Source: Deltaproteobacteria bacterium
GTDB lineage: Bacteria; Desulfobacterota; B13-G15; RBG-16-54-18
Direction: 5' to 3'
DNA length: 36,618 nucleotides
Assembly (NCBI GenBank): GCA_016927065.1
Contig: JAFGNJ010000029.1
Location: 1 to 36,618 of the forward strand
Below, one piece after another: positions 18,699 through 26,878 of this stretch. Under the pieces are notes generated by a model, which worked only from the letters and a program-made list of their open reading frames with translations, had not been told where the DNA came from and did not search any database. Within the stretch, counting starts at the first letter, position 1, and the number at the start of each line of letters is the position of its first letter. The position numbers and the translations under genes are program-made.

Positions 18699-20591
18699 TT
18701 ATGAGAAGGTCATACCCCACCCCAAGCGGGACTCAAACAGTGCCCGTGCCTCCTTGATGTCAGAGGGGTTGCCGATGAGCATGACCGCATCGCCCAGGCG
18801 GAAGGTCGTATCGCCATGGGGGACAATGACCTCACCCTTTCTTCTGATGCCCATGACCAAGGCATTACCGGGGAGCCTGATTTGACGCAGAGAACGCCCG
18901 GCCAACCGTATGTTGCGCACTCGCGCCTCCCCGATCTCCACTTCATCTCCAAGCTCGACCAGTATATCAAAGGTGGTGGGAAACCGCAGTGCCCCTTCTA
19001 AGGCCATGACCGTGGCCAGGGCAGGCTGCACGGCGCGCACCCCCATGGCCTTCATCCGCTCCAGCACGGCGTGGTCGTCGGCCCGGGAAACGATGACCGG
19101 AATGCCGAAGCGCTCCGCAGCCATCCGGCATACCCTGATATTGGCCTCCGGATCATTCAGGACAACGATACAGGCGGCAGCCTGATCCGCTCCCAAGGAT
19201 TTCAGAATAGCTTCATCACCAGGGTCTCCAAAAATGGGGGTTGTCTTTTTACAGTATGGGGCATTGGCGCGCTCCTGCGGACATCCCAGTACCGCCACTT
19301 CCTCCTCTTCCTTTACGAGCCGTTCAGCCAGCAGTGCGGTAAGCTGATTAAGCCCCACAATGATGACACCTTTTCGTTCCACTTCCGCCACGTGCGGGGC
19401 GAGCCGGTTGAATAGGACAGGGGAGAGGGTACAGGTGATCATGGCCACCAGAACAATGTCGGCATTCACCGCCTCGCTGATTACCCCTAACTCAAAGGCG
19501 AGGGCCGATGCCGCGATGATGAGCGAGAGGCGGGAGGAGAGGAGGAATCCCGACGCCAGCCCCTCCCGCCACGAGAAAGCCAATCGGTATACGAGGGCCG
19601 GCAGCACCTTTACCACATACGCCGCCACAAAAAGCAGCGGCAAAAGAATCAAGGCCTCCTGAGAACCGATAAGCACGTTCAGGTCAAACCGGCTTCCCAC
19701 CGAGATGAAGAAGATGGGGATGAAAAAGCCGAAGCCCAAGGTGTCCAGTTTCTCCCTGAGGACCGCCTCTTCCGGACCGGCTATAATACTCACGATCACC
19801 CCAGCCAGGAAGGCCCCAAGGATAACCTCGATGCCGAGGGCATGGGCCAAGGTCGCCCAGGCCACCATCAAAGCGATGGCCCCCCGGACCCGGATCTGGG
19901 CCGTGGCGGTGGAAAGTTCCTCCACCACCTTTTTGAGCCAGAGCACCTTTCTGACCGCAATGCCCGTCCGCAAGACGATGGCGAAGATAACCAGCAACGA
20001 CAGAAAGAGGATAAGTTGGAGGGCAAAGCCCTTTTGCAGGATCCCGAAGGCTACGCTCAACAGCATCAGGGTGACGACGTCGGCTAAAAGAGCGGTTACC
20101 AGAATGAGCTGGCCGTATCGGGTGGGGACAATTCCCCGTTCCTTGAGGACCGGCACCACGATGCCCAGGGAGGTCGTACTGAGGATAAGCCCTATAATGA
20201 AGGGGTTGCGTACCAAGTCGATCTTCCCCAAGCCAAAGGCGATGGCAAAGGCTCCTGCCAGGGTCAATGTAAAACTGAGAAAAGCCAAAAAGAGCGGTTC
20301 ACGCCAGAAGGATGTGCGCTCATCCTCAAGACGGGGCATGGTCAGCACGCTGACATCTACCTCGAGCCCAGAAATAAACATCAGAAAGACAAACCCAAAC
20401 TCAGCCAGGAAGTCGAGGATCGGGCTGGGGGCTACCAGGTTGAATCCGCTCTTGCCGATGATTATCCCCGCCATTATCTCGCCGATCACGATAGGAATCC
20501 GCCATCGACGAAGCCTGCTGGCCAAGAGCGGAACTACCGCCGCCAGGGTCGTGATGAGCAACAGAGACAACATAGGTGATTGTTCAGGCAC
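18699..20591 (-). CDS. CPA2-family cation:proton antiporter with RCK (TrkA) domains
   Basis: The 630-residue protein has about 12-13 membrane helices in residues 1-400 (Na_H_Exchanger fold of KefB/KefC/GerN type, with the GEIMAGIIIGKSGF and FMFISGLEVD landmarks near 37-80), then an RCK_N/TrkA-N domain at about 407-525 and TrkA-C at about 545-625. The first glycine-rich turn of the RCK domain reads IIVGLNQLTALL, where the usual GxGxxG has lost glycines, so nucleotide binding may be altered. The start is a GTG with AAGGAT upstream. It should exchange K+ or Na+ for protons at the inner membrane. Confidence 0.9.
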   Translation of the reverse strand: MPEQSPMLSLLLITTLAAVVPLLASRLRRWRIPIVIGEIMAGIIIGKSGFNLVAPSPILDFLAEFGFVFLMFISGLEVDVSVLTMPRLEDERTSFWREPLFLAFLSFTLTLAGAFAIAFGLGKIDLVRNPFIIGLILSTTSLGIVVPVLKERGIVPTRYGQLILVTALLADVVTLMLLSVAFGILQKGFALQLILFLSLLVIFAIVLRTGIAVRKVLWLKKVVEELSTATAQIRVRGAIALMVAWATLAHALGIEVILGAFLAGVIVSIIAGPEEAVLREKLDTLGFGFFIPIFFISVGSRFDLNVLIGSQEALILLPLLFVAAYVVKVLPALVYRLAFSWREGLASGFLLSSRLSLIIAASALAFELGVISEAVNADIVLVAMITCTLSPVLFNRLAPHVAEVERKGVIIVGLNQLTALLAERLVKEEEEVAVLGCPQERANAPYCKKTTPIFGDPGDEAILKSLGADQAAACIVVLNDPEANIRVCRMAAERFGIPVIVSRADDHAVLERMKAMGVRAVQPALATVMALEGALRFPTTFDILVELGDEVEIGEARVRNIRLAGRSLRQIRLPGNALVMGIRRKGEVIVPHGDTTFRLGDAVMLIGNPSDIKEARALFESRLGWGMTFS

Positions 20592-20684
20592 AGAATATCC
20601 TTAGCGCGTGTCTACGGAAGCATACTATATACTGCGTTCTCCGTGGGTATTACTCGGCGCCTTGAACGTTCCTTCTCCCCATAG

Positions 20685-21164
20685 TTACAACAGCCCTTGT
20701 ATGTAAAAGAAGATGCAGACCCCACAAAAGGCCAGCTTAAAGCCGATCCCCACCATGGTGCCGATAAAAACACCCCAGCCGGCCCGCAACGCACCCTGTT
20801 CCCCCTTCCCAAAGGCGAGCTCACCGATAACAGCCCCGGCAAATACCCCGATGAACATCCCCCAGGGCGGGATGAAAAAGATCCCCACGAGCATGCCGAT
20901 GAGGGAAAACCACACTCCTGCCTTGGATGCCCCGTATTGCTTTGCCCCGATGGCCGGGAAGACGTAGTCCACCAGCGATACGGCGAGCATTAAGGCCCCC
21001 ATGATAATGAGGAAGGTAATAGTGAAGGGCTCCCACTGCTTTGCCAAGGAGAGGATGATCAGGGCAGCATAGCTGAGGGGAGGACCGGGGATGACGGGGA
21101 GGATACTGCCGAGGAGGCCGATCAATGCGATCAGCAATCCGAGGATGATGAGGGCGATAGTCAT
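20685..21164 (-). CDS. DUF456 membrane protein
   Basis: The 159-residue protein has four to five hydrophobic helices and the DUF456 marks: LIGLLGSILPVIPGPPLSYAALI near the N-terminus, VDYVFPAIGAKQYGASKAGVWFSLIGMLVGIFF, and the Gly-rich FIPPWGMFIGVFAGAVIGEL. AGAGGT lies upstream of the ATG. The function of the family is unknown. It shares the strand of the antiporter. Confidence 0.85.
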   Translation of the reverse strand: MTIALIILGLLIALIGLLGSILPVIPGPPLSYAALIILSLAKQWEPFTITFLIIMGALMLAVSLVDYVFPAIGAKQYGASKAGVWFSLIGMLVGIFFIPPWGMFIGVFAGAVIGELAFGKGEQGALRAGWGVFIGTMVGIGFKLAFCGVCIFFYIQGLL

Positions 21165-21235
21165 TGTGAGGACCTCTGGATTGGATAAGGACTAGCGTAC
21201 AGGAGAGAGGATTGACGATGCAAGAGCATCCTTAC

Positions 21236-21547
21236 TCAGAACTTAGCGAAGAACTCCTGTACCTCTTTGATGAGGGCGAGTTTGGTGTCCGTGAAGACAC
21301 CGCTCGCGAAGACAAACTCCAGCGTAAATACCAAATTGTATTCTACCGCCGAGGTCTTGTATTCCTGCGAGGCGGTCACGGTGATGTCCTTGAGCTTTTT
21401 ACCATCGGCACCCTTAAAAAGCTGCGACTTTTTCAAGATGAGATCGAGGGCCTCTTTTGCGTCATCGGCGTTCTCCAAGGAGACCTCGACCCCCTCGACA
21501 TCTTTGAGTGCCTTAACGATCTTTTCCCGCTCTACTTTTATCTTCAT
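21236..21547 (-). CDS. 103-residue conserved-looking protein of unknown function
   Basis: I choose the ATG at 21547 after GAGAGGAC rather than the upstream start at 21583. The protein is soluble, with alternating charged helices (MKIKVEREKIVKALKDVEGVEVSLENADDAKEALDLILKKS) and a later beta-like part (ITVTASQEYKTSAVEYNLVFTLEFVFASG). No family is recognised. It is the upstream neighbour of the DUF456 gene on the same strand, 71 bases apart. Confidence 0.7.
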   Translation of the reverse strand: MKIKVEREKIVKALKDVEGVEVSLENADDAKEALDLILKKSQLFKGADGKKLKDITVTASQEYKTSAVEYNLVFTLEFVFASGVFTDTKLALIKEVQEFFAKF

Positions 21548-21673
21548 AGCGTCCTCTCGAACATGTGATCGATACCATACCACTATAGAGAATAGTTAAT
21601 CCTCGGTCAAGCCCTGAATAGGGGCGGTGGTATCCCCCTTGCCATCATCTGGTTTTCGGTATACCATACGGAC

Positions 21674-22516
21674 ATGGCACGCAATGAAAAAAGAAACCTC
21701 TTTATCGTCTTCAGCGTCCTCACACTCTCTCTCACGGCACTGGTAACCCTCTCCCTGGCTACTGAGGTGGCCGTTATCAAGGTCAATTATAGGGAAGCCG
21801 CCGATCTCCTCCCCCTGGTGCAAACCCTCCTCTCTGCTGAAGGGAAGGCCTCGCTCGATGAGCGTACCAATTCCCTCATCGTGGTCGACACGGCCGCATC
21901 AGTGGCCAAAATCCAGGCCTTCGTGGCAACCATGGACAAACCCGCAGAACAGGTCAGGGTGAGGTTCCGGTTTCAGGAGACGAGTCTCTCAACGGACAGG
22001 GATATCTCGACATCGGGAAAGGTCTCAGGAGAACATGGATCAGTCGCCATCGGCGGGGCGGAAGAAGACGGGGTACATGTCCGCCTCCAGGACAGCAGGA
22101 CGCAACACCGGGGACAAACGGAGTCCTTTATCTCGGTGATGTCGGGGAGCACTGCCTATCTCTGGGTGGGAAGAGAGGTCCCCTTTACCCAACGATGGCT
22201 CTATTTGACGCATACCTATGCCCACGAGGTGGAAACGGTGCAGTTTCAGCGCGTGGAGACGGGATTCGAGGTAAAACCCGTCGTTGCCGGAGACCGGGTG
22301 CACATAGAAATCGTCCCCAGGATCTCCTCTCTTGAGGATAAGGAACGAGGGATAATCCGCCTCACCGAGGCCTCAACCAAAGTCACCGTGCTCAGGGGGC
22401 AGTGGGTGACCATCGGCGGGACCAGCGAGCAGACCAATGAGGCCACCCGCGCAATCCTCTCCACCGGCAGCTCCAAATCAAGCTCCACACTGTCATTGTC
22501 GTTGATGGTGGAATAG
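21674..22516 (+). CDS. stand-alone secretin-domain protein (NolW plus partial secretin)
   Basis: The 280-residue protein starts with a signal-like helix (residues about 8-29). Residues 30-92 form a secretin short domain (NolW): VAVIKVNYREAADLLPLVQTLLS ... LDERTNSLIVVDTAASVAKIQAFVATMD. The rest resembles part of the secretin barrel region (GTAYLWVGREVPFTQ, FEVKPVVAGDRVHIEIVPRIS, TKVTVLRGQWVTIGG) but the protein is much shorter than a true secretin and has no N0 or full GspD C-terminus. No type II or III secretion or pilus genes are next to it. It may be an outer-membrane or periplasmic accessory. Confidence 0.75.
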   Translation: MARNEKRNLFIVFSVLTLSLTALVTLSLATEVAVIKVNYREAADLLPLVQTLLSAEGKASLDERTNSLIVVDTAASVAKIQAFVATMDKPAEQVRVRFRFQETSLSTDRDISTSGKVSGEHGSVAIGGAEEDGVHVRLQDSRTQHRGQTESFISVMSGSTAYLWVGREVPFTQRWLYLTHTYAHEVETVQFQRVETGFEVKPVVAGDRVHIEIVPRISSLEDKERGIIRLTEASTKVTVLRGQWVTIGGTSEQTNEATRAILSTGSSKSSSTLSLSLMVE

Positions 22517-22725
22517 TGAGCATGATAAATTTTCGAATTGGAACATTCTAGTAATATTGTTACAGTGTAGTAACAATAATAATATAGTGTGCGTGGACGA
22601 GCGATGCATGATTGATGAAGATGAGTTTTTTATACATTGGACATGTTCAGCCTTGGGGTTGGAGCAGGGAAACTATAAGGCAAAATAATCTATGATAGGA
22701 CGACCCTAAAAAAGGAGGATGTAAT

Positions 22726-22908
22726 ATGGCTAAGAAGGCTCAGAAAGCGAAGAAAGAACGTTGCAAACCAGATGGAGGCATGGTTTTTGGTCCGGTCTGG
22801 TTGATCGGCTGGCTCTTTACCATCGGCTACTGCGGGATGCCGTTTTTTTGGAAGGGATTGCTCGCGTTGCTGATCTGGCCGTACTATTTGGGAGCAGCCT
22901 TACATTAA
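22726..22908 (+). CDS. 60-residue membrane protein
   Basis: AAAGGAGGATG precedes the ATG at good distance. The protein begins with a Lys-rich segment (MAKKAQKAKKERCKPDGG), then a hydrophobic stretch with Trp and Phe (VWLIGWLFTIGYC, then LLALLIWPYYLGAAL) that can form two helices. No family is recognised. The preceding 22517-22725 gap contains no other gene. Confidence 0.62.
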   Translation: MAKKAQKAKKERCKPDGGMVFGPVWLIGWLFTIGYCGMPFFWKGLLALLIWPYYLGAALH

Positions 22909-22915
22909 TCCTTGC

Positions 22916-22964
22916 CTTATAAGTTAACTTATGTTAACTTATAAGAGCTTAATTAACATAAGCG
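22916..22964. promoter_or_regulatory. 13-bp perfect palindrome plus second imperfect palindrome: TA operator
   Basis: CTTATAAGTTAAC (22916-22928) and GTTAACTTATAAG (22933-22945) are exact reverse complements about TTAT. GCTTA-N7-TAAGC (22948-22964) adds a related half-site pair (TTAA/TAAG). Both lie 15-64 bases upstream of the antitoxin ATG. This is the position and symmetry of an autoregulatory operator; the lack of a T-run argues against a terminator. Confidence 0.65.
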
Positions 22965-22979
22965 GCAAAGATCAAAGCT

Positions 22980-23237
22980 ATGGTTCATGAAAAATATCTC
23001 ACTATCCCTGAGCTGGCCAAACTCCTCGGGGTCAGCCGCATTGCCGTATACAAGCGGGTCAAAAAGGGGCAGATCCCTGCCACCAAGATAGGCAGGACCT
23101 ACGTTATTACGGATCGGACTATCGCAGAAATCCTTGGGAAAGAGTTGACGCAAAGAGGAAAGGAACGGATAGACGCCGCTGTCCGTAAAACAGTGCAGGA
23201 ATATGGCGACGTCCTGAAGCAGTTGGCTAAGGGATAG
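22980..23237 (+). CDS. excisionase-type HTH antitoxin
   Basis: The 85-residue protein has the MerR/Xis-like helix-turn-helix of HTH_17 proteins in residues 7-50: LTIPELAKLLGVSRIAVYKRVKKGQIPATKIGRTYVI. The C-terminal helix (residues 58-85, Arg/Lys and Glu rich) is the likely toxin-binding part. Its TAG overlaps the GTG of the toxin by one base, which is usual for toxin-antitoxin operons. It likely represses its own promoter through the upstream palindrome. Confidence 0.82.
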   Translation: MVHEKYLTIPELAKLLGVSRIAVYKRVKKGQIPATKIGRTYVITDRTIAEILGKELTQRGKERIDAAVRKTVQEYGDVLKQLAKG

Positions 23238-23656
23238 TGCGCATCATCACCATAGCGGACGTAGAATATCTTGCCTTTCGACTCGCGAAGGAGCATTTTT
23301 CTTTCGATGAACCCATACCGGATTTTTCTACCCGTTTTCCCCATGTGCTTGAAAGCTGTGTCGTGACGCCGTTTCAAAGCTTCTCGGGCAAGGCCTTGTA
23401 TCCGACGTTGGTCGCCAAGGCCGCTATTCTCTTTTATCTTATGATTAAGAACCATCCGTTTCAGAATGGCAACAAACGAATTGCCATAACTACTGTGCTC
23501 ACGTTCTTGTTTAATAACGGCAAGTGGCTGAAGGCTGATGCCCAGGAACTGTATAATTTCACCGTGTGGGTAGCGCAAAGCCCCCCGGAGTTTAAAGGAC
23601 AGGTCGTCTCGGCTATACAGCAGTTTATTCGAAACCATCTGGCAGATGCGGACTAA
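23237..23656 (+). CDS. Doc-like Fic-domain toxin
   Basis: The 139-residue protein starts with GTG and contains the Fic/Doc core HPFQNGNKRIA at His73 to Ala83. The Mg-binding acid of the canonical motif (HPFx-D/E-GNKR) is Asn77 here, so chemistry should be checked. Doc toxins are kinases of EF-Tu; other Fic proteins transfer AMP. The antitoxin gene lies directly upstream. A GTTAGAT heptamer is found 15 bases after its stop but has no partner that would make an attC. Confidence 0.82.
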   Translation: MRIITIADVEYLAFRLAKEHFSFDEPIPDFSTRFPHVLESCVVTPFQSFSGKALYPTLVAKAAILFYLMIKNHPFQNGNKRIAITTVLTFLFNNGKWLKADAQELYNFTVWVAQSPPEFKGQVVSAIQQFIRNHLADAD

Positions 23657-23680
23657 AGGATTAAGCAAGCGTTAGATCTT

Positions 23681-23733
23681 CAGGGGTATTTTGCTGTAAA
23701 ATGCAAGCTGCAAAGAGGCATGATAATTTAAGG
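23681..23733 (+). repeat. dispersed 53-bp element, copy A
   Basis: It starts CAGGGGTATTTTGCTG and ends ...AGGCATGATAATTTAAGG. It matches copy C over the full 53 bases without gaps, with blocks CAGGGGT, AAGCTGCA and AGAGGCA identical. A hairpin ATTTT/AAAAT replaces the TTTATTG/CAATAAA hairpin of copy C. It ends 15 bases before the acetyltransferase ATG. Confidence 0.7.
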
Positions 23734-23747
23734 TTCGAGGCACGTGG

Positions 23748-24260
23748 ATGATTACGATTCGTGAGGAACAGCCGGGAGATGTACAAGGGGTGCGTGAGGT
23801 GTATATACACGCCTTTGATCAGCCCCTGGAGGCTGACCTCGTTGACCAGCTGCGCCAGAGGAGCGATGATCTGCTTGCACTGGTGGCTGAGATGGAGGAC
23901 CGGATCGTCGGCCATATCCTGTTCAGCCCTGCCGTAATCGAGAGGCGGAAGCAAACGGTGCAGGGCATGGTTCTGGCACCCATGGCTGTTCTGCCGGAGT
24001 ACCAGCGCCAGGGAATCGGTTCTCAACTCGTCCAGGCGGGGATCGAGGCACTCAAGCAGGTGGAATGTCCGTTCATCATCCTGGTGGGGCATCCAGGGTA
24101 TTACCCTCGATTCGGCTTTGAACCCGCGAGCCACTATGGTATCCGAAGTGAGTGGGCAGTGCCGGATGACTCGTTTATGGTTTTGGTGCTCGATGAGCAA
24201 AAGAGGAATGCTCTTTCAGGCGTAGCCAAATACCGCCCGGAATTCACGGAGGTGGGGTAA
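23748..24260 (+). CDS. GNAT-family N-acetyltransferase (YhbS-like)
   Basis: The 170-residue protein shows the GNAT fold: ITIREEQPGDVQGVREVYIHAF at the start, VGHILFSPAVIE, then the acetyl-CoA pyrophosphate loop QRQGIGSQLVQAGIEAL (residues about 86-102) and a late HPGYYPRFGFEPAS motif typical of YhbS-type members. GAGG lies before the ATG. The substrate is not predictable. It follows repeat copy A. Confidence 0.85.
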   Translation: MITIREEQPGDVQGVREVYIHAFDQPLEADLVDQLRQRSDDLLALVAEMEDRIVGHILFSPAVIERRKQTVQGMVLAPMAVLPEYQRQGIGSQLVQAGIEALKQVECPFIILVGHPGYYPRFGFEPASHYGIRSEWAVPDDSFMVLVLDEQKRNALSGVAKYRPEFTEVG

Positions 24261-24283
24261 GGCACCAAAAGGATAATCTGAGG

Positions 24284-25360
24284 ATGAACTTTAAGTTTCT
24301 TAAGAGGCTTGCAATATATCGTGTTGCAGCAATTCTCATTATTATTTATTCAGCGTTGATTGCCGCTATAGGATTATTTTCTTTAGGCGTGTATTGCTAT
24401 GATTACTATTCTGATTCTTTTATGAAATATCTGATTGCTGAATTCGTAGATATAAACAATTGGTTATTAAATGTATGCGGCATCAGCTTTCTGATAATTT
24501 CAGCGGGACTTGTGGGGATCGTTGCAGGAATAGCCATCTGGAAAAAAAGAGAGTGGGGCAGACGCCTGTGGCTAGGACTCATATCGTGGCAAATAATTCA
24601 GAGTTTCATCCCGGTTGGCTATTATGCAATCGGCCAGCCAGATTTTATTTGGATAGCTATAGTTTGGTCCTTAGGACTTGTTTCATGGTTTATTTTATTT
24701 AGAAAAAGCATTCGAGATCTTTTTAACGATCAGAAAAAACTTATATTTGTTCCAATTCTTACTGTTTTATTGGTCACAAATATTTTTACAATCTTGTGGT
24801 TATATAAAGCAAAACCAGAAAATCTTGAAGCATTGAAGCAAATGAGAGAAGAAGCAGTTGGAGAAAAAATTGAACAAGCAATGATCAATGCTGCGAAGAA
24901 CGCAGTGCTGGGTGAATGTTATAAGGAATTGCGGAAGCTTTATGAACTCCATGAAGCAAAAGATGTCGATGGCGTCATAAAAGAGGGGGAGCGTCTTATT
25001 AAAAAGGGTCACAAAAACGATAGATTTGTGCTTTGCGATTTGGCTGAAGCATATTATGCAAAAGGCGACAAGCTCAAGGTGGCGGAACTATTAGAAGCTG
25101 CCAAGGAAGGAGAATATTTGTGCGAAATCACGAAAGTTTCAGAAAAGTTTTTACCTCACGATGAGGCATTTATACACTACAAACTTTATTTGGTCTATAA
25201 GGAATTAGGGATGCAAAGTAAAAGCGAACATGAATACCAAAAAGCAGTTGAGCTTTTAAAAGACATTCATAAAGAAAAGTTTAGCGAAAAACTTCTTGCA
25301 AATATTGAACGCGCTAGTATTAATGGCTTAAATTATTTTAATAAGGATAATGGGGATTAA
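24284..25360 (+). CDS. membrane protein with TPR-like cytosolic part
   Basis: The 358-residue protein has four to five membrane helices in residues 8-170 (including LIIIYSALIAAIGLFSLGVYC, FLIISAGLVGIVAGIAIW, and LIFVPILTVLLVTNIFTILWLY). The motif KKREWGRRLWLG follows helix 3. The C-terminal 180 residues are soluble and helical, with TPR-like segments (DLAEAYYAKGDKLKVAELLEAAKEGE, and LYLVYKELGMQSKSEHEYQKAVELL). Composition is AT-rich and Lys/Ile-rich against the flanking core genes, which suggests transfer. No family assigned. Confidence 0.72.
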   Translation: MNFKFLKRLAIYRVAAILIIIYSALIAAIGLFSLGVYCYDYYSDSFMKYLIAEFVDINNWLLNVCGISFLIISAGLVGIVAGIAIWKKREWGRRLWLGLISWQIIQSFIPVGYYAIGQPDFIWIAIVWSLGLVSWFILFRKSIRDLFNDQKKLIFVPILTVLLVTNIFTILWLYKAKPENLEALKQMREEAVGEKIEQAMINAAKNAVLGECYKELRKLYELHEAKDVDGVIKEGERLIKKGHKNDRFVLCDLAEAYYAKGDKLKVAELLEAAKEGEYLCEITKVSEKFLPHDEAFIHYKLYLVYKELGMQSKSEHEYQKAVELLKDIHKEKFSEKLLANIERASINGLNYFNKDNGD

Positions 25361-25500
25361 TTTTACAACACGGGCAATGTTCGCTGTGTCCCTCAATTGC
25401 AGAGGAATTTAAAACAAAGACAGTATAAGGGTTGAGAAAGAGAGAAAGGGCAATCAAAGACCTGACCCGTTTTTCATCTATAACGTGAGGAGGCTCTGCA

Positions 25501-26085
25501 GTGGTGGAGAAGATACTCATAGTCGCATTAACCGTGCTTTTTCTCGGTCTGTTTTACACCCGCAATCTTCTCGTGCAGAGACGGACAGGGCAACCAATAC
25601 GATCACGCACTCGACTCGTGGTAACATCGATCGTGCTTTCAAACGCATGTTTTGTCATAACGATCCTCTCGGTGTATTCGCAGTGGTGGTATCATTATAT
25701 GGGTACAATAGAGTTCCTGGGGCATCCTTTTGTCGCATATAGCGGTTTGGCACTCTTTGCGGCGAGCATTGTTGGGGTGTGGATCGTTTCCGCGCAACTG
25801 AAAGATTCATGGCGCGTGGGGGTTTCGGATAATCACAAAACTGAGCTCATACAAGATGGCATCTACGCCTATTGCCGCAATCCCTATTTTCTCTCCTATT
25901 ACCTCATGTTTTTCGGCTTGTTCCTGGTGCGCCCAAGCCTTGTCCTCTTCGTGCTGATTCTTGCGGCCATAGCAAGCTTTCACCGAATGGTGCTGGCAGA
26001 GGAGGCCCATTTGCACAAGAAGCACGGAAAAGCGTATGCAGCATACAAGAAGAAGGCTGGAAGGTATCTACCCCGTATGTGGTAG
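25501..26085 (+). CDS. ICMT/PEMT-like membrane methyltransferase, module copy 1
   Basis: The start is a GTG 8-9 bases after GAGGAGG, giving 194 residues. Several membrane helices lead to the ICMT/phospholipid methyltransferase C-terminal pattern: DGIYAYCRNPYFLSYYLMFFGLFL, then AEEAHLHKKHGKAYAAYKKKAGRYLP (the RNP and E-E pattern that binds S-adenosylmethionine). Family members methylate isoprenylcysteine in eukaryotes and various lipids or small molecules in bacteria. It pairs with the membrane-protein gene downstream, and the pair recurs at 28149-29189. The preceding gap 25361-25500 shows no gene. Confidence 0.82.
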   Translation: MVEKILIVALTVLFLGLFYTRNLLVQRRTGQPIRSRTRLVVTSIVLSNACFVITILSVYSQWWYHYMGTIEFLGHPFVAYSGLALFAASIVGVWIVSAQLKDSWRVGVSDNHKTELIQDGIYAYCRNPYFLSYYLMFFGLFLVRPSLVLFVLILAAIASFHRMVLAEEAHLHKKHGKAYAAYKKKAGRYLPRMW

Positions 26086-26154
26086 GGGATTTGGTGGAGA
26101 GGGATGCGGCAAGCCGCGCGATTAAGTCTTTGATAGGGGTTGGAGCATGAGGAA

Positions 26155-26736
26155 ATGTCAGCCACGTCACCCTTGGCCATTATTTTGTATGTGATATTTG
26201 TGATTGTTTTTACCTCTGCAATCCTGCGGCGTCTGACCAAGGAAAAGTACATCGTTGCACTACTGCGATCACCCCTCCAGCATAGAAAACAAATCATCGG
26301 GTCGTATAGAAGGACCGCGAAGATGTATAAAATTCTCATCGTGGTCTACTGCGTTCTCATTCCTTTGTTCATCTATCTGCATTTCGGTCCTGAAAACGGA
26401 GAAGGGGTGCTTTTCTACGGTGTTGGGATTATCGTTCTGATGCTTATTAAGGCCATTGAAGATATCCAGTATAGAAATGCGGTAATCGCCAGGCTGGAGG
26501 CTGAAAACACAGCATCGAACAAAATGAATACTGCCCCTGTGTCTCAGGAAAGGTTAGAGGCCACGGTGCGAAAATGGCGGATCATCGTCCTCGTCATAGC
26601 ACTTATTTGTATGGTCGCCATACTGGTTGCCTTTTATTTTACCATGGGTGGCCCGTGGTGGTTTTATTTAATATTTTTGGTTGTTATGATCTTGACCGTG
26701 GCCCTGGGGTTCTGGTTAACGTATTGGCAAGAATAG
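26155..26736 (+). CDS. module partner membrane protein, copy 1 (long form)
   Basis: From the ATG at 26155 the product has 193 residues; an in-frame TTG at 26140 would add five. Residues are close to those of the protein at 28800: SATSPLAIILYVIFVIV, then ILRRLTKEKYIVALLR, then YIYLHFGP-type IYLHFGPENGEG and KAIEDIQYRNAVIARLEAE. After this shared part it has an extra C-terminal section with two more helices (VRKWRIIVLVIALICMVAILVAFYF and a last Trp-rich helix) which copy 2 lacks. GGAGCATGAGGA acts as ribosome binding site. No known family. It follows the methyltransferase gene by 69 bases. Confidence 0.75.
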   Translation: MSATSPLAIILYVIFVIVFTSAILRRLTKEKYIVALLRSPLQHRKQIIGSYRRTAKMYKILIVVYCVLIPLFIYLHFGPENGEGVLFYGVGIIVLMLIKAIEDIQYRNAVIARLEAENTASNKMNTAPVSQERLEATVRKWRIIVLVIALICMVAILVAFYFTMGGPWWFYLIFLVVMILTVALGFWLTYWQE

Positions 26737-26745
26737 AAAACAGCC

Positions 26746-26773
26746 TTCAGCCCTGGGAGTAGAAGGGCTTGAA
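26746..26773 (+). terminator. 9-bp hairpin after module copy 1
   Basis: TTCAGCCCT (26746-26754) pairs with AGGGCTTGAA (26764-26773) with one bulged base. There is no T-run, so termination is uncertain. It separates the first module from the DUF433 promoter. Confidence 0.35.
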
Positions 26774-26815
26774 ACAGCGATATATTTCATCCTGATTTTG
26801 GTATCACAATCTTTC

Positions 26816-26845
26816 TTGACAAATATATTTAATTTTTTGTATACT
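26816..26845 (+). promoter_or_regulatory. strong sigma70-type promoter of the DUF433/DUF5615 pair
   Basis: TTGACA (26816-26821) and TATACT (26840-26845) are 18 bases apart in a very AT-rich stretch, about 35-60 bases before the antitoxin ATG. The -35 plus spacer start (TTGACAAATATA) recurs at 30062. Confidence 0.75.
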
Positions 26846-26878
26846 TTTTATTGTAAAATTTATTTTGGAGGGTCTGCA

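Noticed and set aside
19705-20604. 299-residue plus-strand frame opposite the antiporter gene
   Set aside because: It is a low-complexity Arg/Ser/Thr-rich antisense shadow of a clear membrane protein.
22916-22945. Palindrome as intrinsic terminator of the 60-residue protein gene
   Set aside because: The stem is AT-only apart from two pairs, there is no T-run after it, and it lies at operator distance from a toxin-antitoxin operon.
23671-23677. GTTAGAT after the Doc gene as an attC end
   Set aside because: It fits GTTRRRY, but no RYYYAAC with pairing arms is present in the 80 bases before it, which are largely coding.
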